Of a DNA stretch of 64,000 bases, positions 58,465 to 64,000 are shown piece after piece. The translations under genes and the position numbers were made by a program. A model generated the notes under the pieces. It was not told the DNA's origin. It was given only the letters and a program-made list of their open reading frames with translations, and did no database searches. Source of the stretch: Eubacteriales bacterium (GTDB taxonomy: Bacteria > Bacillota > Clostridia > Peptostreptococcales > Anaerovoracaceae); contig JAQYMQ010000011.1 in assembly GCA_028872475.1 (NCBI GenBank), positions 24,408 to 88,407 of the forward strand, in the 5' to 3' direction. Each line of letters starts with the position of its first letter. Within the stretch, counting starts at the first letter, position 1.

Positions 58465-59589
58465 ATGAAAGACAATATCTGGTTTAAAAATTTGATGATA
58501 TTTTTTAAAGATAAATATCTATATATTCTCAATTTATTTACTGGTAAAAAAGATTACTACATTGAAAAATATCAAAAATTATATGGTTTTGGGGATTATA
58601 GTTTTGAAGTAGATAATGAAATTGCTTCTAATAAGAAAAAATTTCAATTAGTAATTTTAGTGATGATTATAGGTTTTATTTGTGTAATGCTTATTGATTA
58701 CATGCCTGTTTCAAGTATTAAAACAAGTAGTTCAGGGAATATTATTTCTGTAGAAAGACCCAAAAATGATGGCATTAAAGTAATACCCGTTGAAGTTAAG
58801 TCTATTAGCAAAAAAGGCACAATTATATTTGATGATAATTTGAAAATTAGAAATAATTTAACAAATAAGAATCGTATTTATACAAATATAAAGCCTAAAA
58901 AGTCATATAGAGAAGAAGTTATTGAAGAAATACGTAGCGACGTAGAAAGCGCAAATAATAGCAACGATAAAAATAATGTTTTACTTCCTACAACTCTAAA
59001 AAATGGTGAAAAGATATCATTTGGAATAAAGAAAGAGAAAAATTTAATTTATGTTGTAGTTTTAGCCGTATTGGTATTATTCATTTTTTATAAGAATAGA
59101 TATAACGAAATTACTAAAAGAGAACGTGAAGCTGCATATTCTGTAAATAAGGTTCTTCCACAATTTATAAATAAAATAATTTTATTGTTAAATACAGGTT
59201 TAGTTTTTAGCACATCATTTCATAAGGTTGTGGCTACTAACGATATAACTGGAAACGATGTAAAAGATTATTTTACAAAAGAAATAAAAAAGATTGATGA
59301 TAGAGTTCAAAAAAATAATGCAATATTACATAAAGAATTGTTGGATTTTGCAAAGAGAACGCAAAATCAGGAATTTATTAGGATTGCTGGTATTATTGCA
59401 GATAGTGTTGAAAGAGGAAGCGATATTGTGTCAAAACTTGAGATAGAAAATCGAAATTTATGGTTTCAAAGAAAAAAGAGTATTGAGGAGCGAGGATATA
59501 TTGCCCAGAGTAAGATGATTGGACCTTTGGTGCTTTTGCTTCTGGTATTAGTAATAATAACCATTGCTCCAGCTATGATTGAAATATAA
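58465..59589 (+). CDS. tadC: TadC-like membrane protein with long inserted domain
   Basis: Second platform protein, 374 residues, longer than common TadC (about 300). It has one early helix (about 57-76), then about 110 residues that are polar and Lys/Asn-rich, with a likely beta-type region IKVIPVEVKSISKKGTIIFDD, then a helix (about 193-210), the F-domain and a final helix (MIGPLVLLLLVLVIITIAPAM). The insert would lie outside the cell if the usual topology holds. Function of the insert is unknown. Confidence 0.8.
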   Translation: MKDNIWFKNLMIFFKDKYLYILNLFTGKKDYYIEKYQKLYGFGDYSFEVDNEIASNKKKFQLVILVMIIGFICVMLIDYMPVSSIKTSSSGNIISVERPKNDGIKVIPVEVKSISKKGTIIFDDNLKIRNNLTNKNRIYTNIKPKKSYREEVIEEIRSDVESANNSNDKNNVLLPTTLKNGEKISFGIKKEKNLIYVVVLAVLVLFIFYKNRYNEITKREREAAYSVNKVLPQFINKIILLLNTGLVFSTSFHKVVATNDITGNDVKDYFTKEIKKIDDRVQKNNAILHKELLDFAKRTQNQEFIRIAGIIADSVERGSDIVSKLEIENRNLWFQRKKSIEERGYIAQSKMIGPLVLLLLVLVIITIAPAMIEI

Positions 59590-59618
59590 GTAGTTATTAT
59601 TTAGAAAGGAAAATTAAT

Positions 59619-59813
59619 ATGATTAAAAAGATAAGACAATTTAAAGTTATGAAATCACTATTTAAATACAATGATAAGTTAGGTGATGATGGCATGGAGA
59701 TGATTCAGGTAGCTATTTTGATAGCGATTGCAATTATTTTGGGCTTGATATTTAAGTCAGAGGTTGTGGCTTTTTTAGAAAAGACAATGAATAATTTAAA
59801 TAGTGGTTTTTAG
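59619..59813 (+). CDS. Flp-like type IVb pilin
   Basis: A 64-residue pilin precursor: a 25-residue basic leader ends in GDDGMEMIQVAILIAIAIILGL, where Gly-Met-Glu resembles the prepilin cleavage site with Glu at +2 or +1 of the mature hydrophobic helix. The mature peptide would be about 39 residues, as in Flp pilins of Gram-positive Tad systems. GAAAGGAAA precedes the ATG. No prepilin peptidase gene lies in the window. Confidence 0.82.
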   Translation: MIKKIRQFKVMKSLFKYNDKLGDDGMEMIQVAILIAIAIILGLIFKSEVVAFLEKTMNNLNSGF

Positions 59814-59816
59814 TAT

Positions 59817-60224
59817 ATGAAGATTTCACTTATTAAGGATATTAAAGATGAAAGAGGATCTACGTTTGTTGAAGCAGCAGTTGTTCTTCCTATTACGCTA
59901 ATTGTGGTGGTTAACTTAATATTATTTATTGTCTTTATGAGTGAAATTACATTTGATCAAGTTAACGATCATAAAGCTTTAAGGAAACAAGAGGGTATTA
60001 TTAGTGAAACTAGATTGGTGAAAAAAAGCTATAAAAAGACTGAGTTTGCAAAAGAGAATACTATTAGTGGAAGTAAATTAACGACCATTAATGGTATTAA
60101 AAAGCTTAAGGGTTTGTTGATTGATGGACAATTGGAAAATAGAGAAGATAATAATATTTATATGATCAATGAGAGGGAAATAATTGTTTTCAAAAAAACA
60201 GCTGAAAATGTATTTAAAAAGTGA
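59817..60224 (+). CDS. TadE-like pseudopilin
   Basis: A 135-residue TadE-type protein: a short leader DERGSTFVEAAVVLPITLIVV with the conserved Glu and a hydrophobic helix (about 22-45), then a small extracellular part with no cysteines. It starts 3 bases after the pilin stop and has no good ribosome binding site, so it is probably coupled. It overlaps the DUF5702-like gene by 41 bases. Confidence 0.8.
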   Translation: MKISLIKDIKDERGSTFVEAAVVLPITLIVVVNLILFIVFMSEITFDQVNDHKALRKQEGIISETRLVKKSYKKTEFAKENTISGSKLTTINGIKKLKGLLIDGQLENREDNNIYMINEREIIVFKKTAENVFKK

Positions 60225-61401
60225 AAATGGGAGTACAACTGTATTCATTGGAATAATTTTAGTTGCTCTAATGACGGTAAGTATCTCTTTGATTATTCTT
60301 ACAAGAGAGAAAGTCTATGATGGTAAAGTTGATAGTATTTCATCTTTATCAGCTAGGTCGGTATTATCAAAATATAATAAACCATTATTAGATCATTATG
60401 GAATTATGTCATTAAATAAATTTCCTGACGATATTGAGAAAGAATTTAAATTTTATATGGGTGAAAATGGAATAGATATTGGAAATTTAACAGTTGATGA
60501 GAGTAATTACTTGCTTTTTAATATAGATGTATTTGAAAAAGAAATAAATGATTATTATAAAAATACTTTAATAAAAAATTTAACTGACAAGTCGGAAGAT
60601 AACGGTAGCGCTTCCGAAGATGTTAGCGGAAATGTTCTTCGTAACAAAACTGTCATTGCAATGCTACCTTCTAAAGATACTTACAATGTATCAGATATAG
60701 ATAAAGCCAGTTTAGTTGATATGCTCAAGAGTAATAATATAAGTAGAAATGACAAGTTTTTACTAGGTAAATTTACATCAAATGAATATGCTCTTGCAAT
60801 ATTTACAAATCATTTGAATAAAAAGAGGGAAACATCATTTTTTAAAAATGAAATTGAGTATATCCTTACTGGCAAATTTAATGATGAAGATAATTATAAA
60901 AGTGTTAGAAGAAAAATTTTTTTAGCACGTGAAATAATTAATGCAGCAGAAATTATAGCTATTCCTGAACTAGATGCTGAGGTTACTGCGATGGCGAGTT
61001 TGGGAGGTCCTTTTGAGCCAGCAGTTAAGGCTACATTAGTGGCTGTATGGGCAACTTTTGAAACATCGAATGACTTGAAAATATTGGAGCATGGCGGGAA
61101 AATTCCTATTAAAAAGAATAAAGATAGCTGGGCAACCGATATAAAGAGTGCTGTTGAAGGTATTGATAATGGATATATAGATAATAAAGCAAAAGTTGGA
61201 CTGAGTTATAAAGATTATTTAAGAATTTTATTGGCATTGAAGGATAAAAATTTAATCTTATATAGGATGATGGATTTAATACAAATAAATATTCAGGGAT
61301 ATTATGACGAAGAATTTTTGATTAAATCATCTGCTACTGGTTTTGCGGTTAATTTTTCAACAAATGGAAGGAAATATATTTATGATGAAAAATATCATTA
61401 A
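60184..61401 (+). CDS. DUF5702-like Tad-associated protein
   Basis: A 405-residue exported protein. The N-terminus ENGSTTVFIGIILVALMT is pilin-like, with a single helix (about 18-38), followed by SSLSARSVLSKYNKPLLDHYGIMSL, the pattern I associate with DUF5702 proteins in clostridial Tad loci. The remaining part is probably extracellular. It may be a minor pilus subunit or adhesin. The start is TTG 60184, with GAGAGGG about 6 bases upstream; ATG 60208 is the alternative. It overlaps both neighbours. Confidence 0.75.
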   Translation: MFSKKQLKMYLKSENGSTTVFIGIILVALMTVSISLIILTREKVYDGKVDSISSLSARSVLSKYNKPLLDHYGIMSLNKFPDDIEKEFKFYMGENGIDIGNLTVDESNYLLFNIDVFEKEINDYYKNTLIKNLTDKSEDNGSASEDVSGNVLRNKTVIAMLPSKDTYNVSDIDKASLVDMLKSNNISRNDKFLLGKFTSNEYALAIFTNHLNKKRETSFFKNEIEYILTGKFNDEDNYKSVRRKIFLAREIINAAEIIAIPELDAEVTAMASLGGPFEPAVKATLVAVWATFETSNDLKILEHGGKIPIKKNKDSWATDIKSAVEGIDNGYIDNKAKVGLSYKDYLRILLALKDKNLILYRMMDLIQINIQGYYDEEFLIKSSATGFAVNFSTNGRKYIYDEKYH

Positions 61402-62161
61402 AGATAGTTTCCTGAAAGATGAAAGAGGTCATTATATCGTTGAAGCTACAGTTATATTACCGATACTGATGATGGTTGTTATTAGTATTGGGATAATGTG
61501 TAGAGTTTATGCCATTGATGAAAATGTTACATTTGCTATGGTTGATGAAGGTAGAAAAGCTATGATCAATACACATTTTATGAAGATTGATCCGTTGTTA
61601 TCGAGTAGGATTAGAGAAAGAATTATCAATGAAAATAAAAATGTTGATAATGTAAAAATCAATCAGTATAGGTCAGGTATGAAATATTCACAGAATAACG
61701 AATTAATTAATGTAAATTTGAATTATAGATATAATTTTAAATTGCCGATAATGATATATAAAGATAAGGAAAGAGAAAAGAATCTTTTGTGTAGAAGATT
61801 TGTAGGGGATAATGAAGACAAGCTTGCTTTTGAGTTTGATAATATGAAAAAAGAAGAAGCTGATAATACAATTATTATATTTCCATATAGCGGAGAAAAA
61901 TATCATAAACATTCGTGTAGTTATGTAAAGCCTGAGCCGACAATGGTCACATTGTCGGCTGATATAAAATCAAGATATAAACCTTGTGAGATATGTAAAT
62001 CAAAAAATATTTCAAATGGTGTAGCTGTGTATATTTTTAATGATTATGGACATAGTTATCATTTGAAAGGATGCAGTATTATAAATAAAAATATTATTAC
62101 GATTGACAGAAGAATTGTAAAGAAAAAGGGTTATACACCTTGTGCTAAATGTGGAGGTTAA
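61382..62161 (+). CDS. TadE-like pseudopilin with tandem His/Cys motif
   Basis: A 259-residue protein. The TadE-type leader DERGHYIVEATVILPILMMVV is followed by a pilin helix and a beta-rich domain. The C-terminal third has two copies of one metal-type motif at exactly 52 residues distance: Y174-H175-x3-C179...Y199-x-P-C202-x2-C205 and Y226-H227-x3-C231...Y251-x-P-C254-x2-C257. H-x3-C-x22-C-x2-C units like this occur at the ends of some exported nucleases and metallo-beta-lactamase-like proteins. AAGGAA lies 8 bases before ATG 61382; the gene starts within the DUF5702-like gene. Confidence 0.85.
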   Translation: MMKNIIKDSFLKDERGHYIVEATVILPILMMVVISIGIMCRVYAIDENVTFAMVDEGRKAMINTHFMKIDPLLSSRIRERIINENKNVDNVKINQYRSGMKYSQNNELINVNLNYRYNFKLPIMIYKDKEREKNLLCRRFVGDNEDKLAFEFDNMKKEEADNTIIIFPYSGEKYHKHSCSYVKPEPTMVTLSADIKSRYKPCEICKSKNISNGVAVYIFNDYGHSYHLKGCSIINKNIITIDRRIVKKKGYTPCAKCGG

Positions 62162-62167
62162 AAATAG

Positions 62168-62698
62168 ATGTTACAAGAAGAAAATTCTTATGTTGTTGAT
62201 AAAGAATTTAATAACATGATGGAAATTAAAGTCATGGAAAATAATATCTGTGATATATTATTACCGTATAGTGTTATAAGAGACGATGACCTTGTTATTA
62301 TTAAATATTTTACTAATGGATATTGCAGTTTAGATAAATGGACACCTCGAAATATTAGGGAAGTTTTTGAAATATTAGAAAAAATTTTAATACGGTTAAA
62401 TAAATGTATCATGTATTATATTTTACCTGAACAAATAAGTTTAGATGGAAGAAATATATATATTAACTTAAAAAACAAGGAAATTAAATTTATGTTTTTA
62501 CCCCAAAAAGGGAAGATATCATTACTAAAATTAATTTTAGTAATGATGGATGTATTGTATGAAAAATTAGATGTTGAGACAAGTATATATCTAGATGAAT
62601 TGAAAAATGAATTTGAATTATCAAATTATGATTTAAAAATGATGATCGTTGCAGTTAGTAATATGAGAAAAAATATTTATAAATGTGCGAGAGTGTGA
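62168..62698 (+). CDS. DUF6382-like protein, FHA part apparently missing
   Basis: A 176-residue cytoplasmic protein similar to the DUF6382 domain found at the end of clostridial Tad loci, where it is normally followed by an FHA domain. Here it stops after SNYDLKMMIVAVSNMRKNIY and no FHA-like sequence follows. A hairpin and foreign-looking DNA begin 25 bases later, so it may be truncated by rearrangement. TGGAGG precedes the ATG. Family assignment is from memory of the pattern and is moderate. Confidence 0.65.
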   Translation: MLQEENSYVVDKEFNNMMEIKVMENNICDILLPYSVIRDDDLVIIKYFTNGYCSLDKWTPRNIREVFEILEKILIRLNKCIMYYILPEQISLDGRNIYINLKNKEIKFMFLPQKGKISLLKLILVMMDVLYEKLDVETSIYLDELKNEFELSNYDLKMMIVAVSNMRKNIYKCARV

Positions 62699-62722
62699 GA
62701 AAAAGTCTGTAAATTAAAATCA

Positions 62723-62759
62723 AGCCTTCTATGGTAGAATCTAAATACCATAGGAGGCT
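62723..62759. repeat. 14-bp inverted repeat at end of Tad locus
   Basis: AGCCTTCTATGGTA (62723-62736) and TACCATAGGAGGCT (62746-62759) pair along 14 positions with one G-U, 9-base loop. No T-run follows on the plus strand. It may be a terminator without tail, or the end of an inserted segment. Confidence 0.7.
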
Positions 62760-62909
62760 ATTAATCACTCTCCAAGAGGATCTACTCTTCCTAAAACTGG
62801 AGACAGCTCTAATGTTTTATATTATGTAGCGGAAATACCATTTTCTCTTGCAGGCTTAACACTTTTATGTAAAAAAATTTTACAGAGAAGTAAATTAATT
62901 TCACATTAA
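62754..62909 (+). pseudogene. Headless LPXTG cell-wall anchor fragment
   Basis: The frame reads SPRGSTLPKTGDSS, then a hydrophobic stretch (VLYYVAEIPFSLAGLTLLC) and a positive tail KKILQRSKLISH, then TAA: a complete sortase sorting signal (LPKTG at 62787-62801). The frame is closed upstream by TAG at 62751 and has no start codon, so this is only the C-terminal end of a surface protein. A terminator follows, as expected behind the original gene. It shows that a surface-protein gene was cut or recombined here. Confidence 0.8.
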
Positions 62910-62926
62910 ATATAAGATAGATGAAT

Positions 62927-62982
62927 AAATCGAGCTTTGGAGTTAGCTTATTTGAGCTGATTCTAAGGCTCGATTTTTTTTA
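62927..62982 (+). terminator. Terminator after LPXTG fragment
   Basis: AAATCGAGC (62927-62935) pairs with GCTCGATTT (62968-62976) and a T-run follows; the 32-base loop holds AGCTTATTTGAGCT, a smaller stem. Confidence 0.8.
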
Positions 62983-63272
62983 ATTAAAATACTCACATTA
63001 TGTAAAGGCTCGTTTACTTTGTTCCCTAAAAATAAAAAAATTTCTATTGTATTAAGCAAAAGTCGTTCAGCATCGTTCAAAAATGGTTTAAACCCTTGCA
63101 TTATGCGTGAAGAACAATTATAATCTAAGTACCATTAAGAGTATTGCGCACATATTTTTGATTCACTTTACTATATGAGCTCTGGTCTGATATTTAAACT
63201 CCATTGAACTAAAATTGTAAGACATGTAAATCTGGGCTAGTTTATCCATTTACAGTTGGGTTGTGGATAGTT

Positions 63273-63304
63273 ATAGGGCTGACAATAGTCCTATGTCATT
63301 TTTT
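63273..63304 (+). promoter_or_regulatory. Attenuator-like hairpins in surface-protein leader
   Basis: ATAGGGCT (63273-63280) pairs with AGTCCTAT (63287-63294, one G-U). An alternative stem TGACA (63280-63284)/TGTCA (63294-63298) stands directly before six T. The two overlap and exclude each other, as in a terminator/antiterminator switch. Confidence 0.35.
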
Positions 63305-63378
63305 CGGAAAACTTGCAGAGCTTTCGAAAAGAGATGTGACCTATTTCTGAATGGGAAAATAAGAAAAGGAGATGTAAT

Positions 63379-64000
63379 ATGAAAAAAAACGAAACGAAGC
63401 CACAACTTACATCAAAGAAAAGCAGACACATAAGAAATCTACTGACACTGGTTCTATGTGCGGTGATGTTTTTGGGACAAATGACAGCTTATGCAGCAGG
63501 AGAGTGGACTGAAAATGAAGAGGTATTGAACAAGGAGGCGGCTGCAAAAAGTGCAAGCATTGCCCAGGATGTACCACCTGTTCCGACTGAATACAATCAT
63601 GCAGCGGATGCTTCAAGAGTGACTTTTTTAGTTCAAAAGCTTGATTTTAACGGAAATGGTTATAACGGTGACATGAAAACGGACTATTACTTGTCCTATT
63701 CCGTTGATAAAACAGGAGCAGATAATACTGTTTTTGTCAGCCTGGTAGATAAGAAGGCAGGTGCCGTTTTAGAAACCAAGCAGGTAACTCCGGGGCAGAC
63801 GATCCAATTCGATCAGCTGAAGACTGACAAATATGTCTATACCATTCAGTATTTGGCAGACAACCAACTGCGCGTAGTAAATGGTCAGGGCGGAGGAGAT
63901 ACGGATACGGTAGTCTATGATCTTGTAACCAGCAGAACAGGGGGAGGATTTAACGAATTAGGCATAGATGTTCCCACTCTGAAAGCGCAGCATGTAACCC
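63379..64000 (+). CDS. Secreted surface protein, N-terminal part (3' end outside window)
   Basis: The frame is open from ATG 63379 to the window end (over 207 residues). A long signal peptide has a basic start, a hydrophobic core (NLLTLVLCAVMFLGQMTAYA) and cleavage after AYAA. The mature part (VTFLVQKLDFNGNGYNGD, TVFVSLVDKKAGAVLETK, QLKTDKYVYTIQYLAD) looks beta-rich, of the Cna-B/pilin-like kind. With the LPXTG fragment nearby, a sortase-anchored adhesin or pilin is likely, but the C-terminus is not seen. Codons are clearly richer in G+C (CTG, CGC, GGC, CAG) than in the rest of the window, suggesting transfer. AGGAG lies 7 bases before the ATG. Confidence 0.85.
   Translation, partial: MKKNETKPQLTSKKSRHIRNLLTLVLCAVMFLGQMTAYAAGEWTENEEVLNKEAAAKSASIAQDVPPVPTEYNHAADASRVTFLVQKLDFNGNGYNGDMKTDYYLSYSVDKTGADNTVFVSLVDKKAGAVLETKQVTPGQTIQFDQLKTDKYVYTIQYLADNQLRVVNGQGGGDTDTVVYDLVTSRTGGGFNELGIDVPTLKAQHVT

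Larger units (their letters stand above)
62910..63378. other. Long leader region before the surface-protein gene
   Basis: No gene is visible in 469 bases. It holds the terminator at 62927-62982, a pair of TCGTTCA direct repeats 10 bp apart (63063-63069, 63073-63079), and an attenuator-like hairpin at 63273-63304. The end provides the ribosome binding site AAAAGGAG for the gene at 63379. Confidence 0.55.

Overview
This window comes from a low-G+C Gram-positive anaerobe of the class Clostridia. The signs are the very A+T-rich DNA, strong GGAGG-type ribosome binding sites with several TTG/GTG starts, an IspH-ribosomal protein S1 fusion gene, an NfnAB transhydrogenase, a giant 2-hydroxyacyl-CoA dehydratase activase-like protein, a YedE-type selenium module, a Gram-positive Tad pilus locus and an LPXTG anchor signal. 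The sequence alone does not fix family or genus. I see no tRNA, rRNA or CRISPR; the one classical RNA gene is the tmRNA (ssrA).

Layout. 1-4.8 kb: a cut ABC ATPase with its FtsX-type permease, then the ACT protein/PFL(DUF711) pair. 5.07-5.43 kb: tmRNA. 5.6-8.2 kb: a TipA-like MerR regulator broken by one frameshift, then an Elp3-like radical SAM protein and msrA on the minus strand. 8.4-15 kb: holA, nfnAB, an orphan O-antigen-ligase-like membrane protein, a decayed IS30 element between 15-bp direct repeats, and rplS with its own promoter and leader. 15.2-18.3 kb: ampS (minus), then yedE, a SirA-like gene and a DUF3343 gene, ending in an unusual structured RNA/terminator. 18.6-30 kb: AlkD-like repair protein, FAD dehydrogenase, lipoprotein, SEC-C protein, ornithine cyclodeaminase-like enzyme, MATE pump, cytidylate-kinase-like protein, the 1416-residue activase and a C_GCAxxG_C_C protein. 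30-37.5 kb: PBP1A (minus), comEC, a CPBP protease and rarA. 37.6-41.6 kb: ispH-rpsA and adenine deaminase. 41.8-51.3 kb: a two-component system, two penicillin-binding DD-carboxypeptidase homologues (one with lost motifs), a phosphopantetheinyl transferase, recX, tcdA, rmuC, a metallophosphoesterase behind a hexanucleotide repeat, and trmL. 51.5-56.2 kb: the glycolytic run gap-pgk-tpiA-eno (no phosphoglycerate mutase). 56.4-62.7 kb: a compact Tad locus under one near-consensus promoter. 62.7-64 kb: a headless LPXTG tail, a terminator, a long leader and the start of a secreted surface protein of visibly higher G+C.

How the parts fit: NfnAB links ferredoxin, NADH and NADPH pools; the glycolytic GAPDH has lost the acidic residue that normally selects NAD. 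YedE, the SirA-like protein and DUF3343 look like one selenium/sulfur handling unit. The Tad genes encode ATPase, two membrane platform proteins, a Flp-like pilin, two TadE-like pseudopilins, a DUF5702-like protein and a DUF6382-like protein. The second pseudopilin carries an exact 52-residue tandem His/Cys motif, which I regard as the most unusual protein feature here. Other leads are the structured RNA after the selenium operon, an internal ribosome binding site in ispH-rpsA, an internal start in the TipA-like gene, a hairpin separating Shine-Dalgarno and start in ampS, and the LPXTG fragment at the composition break.
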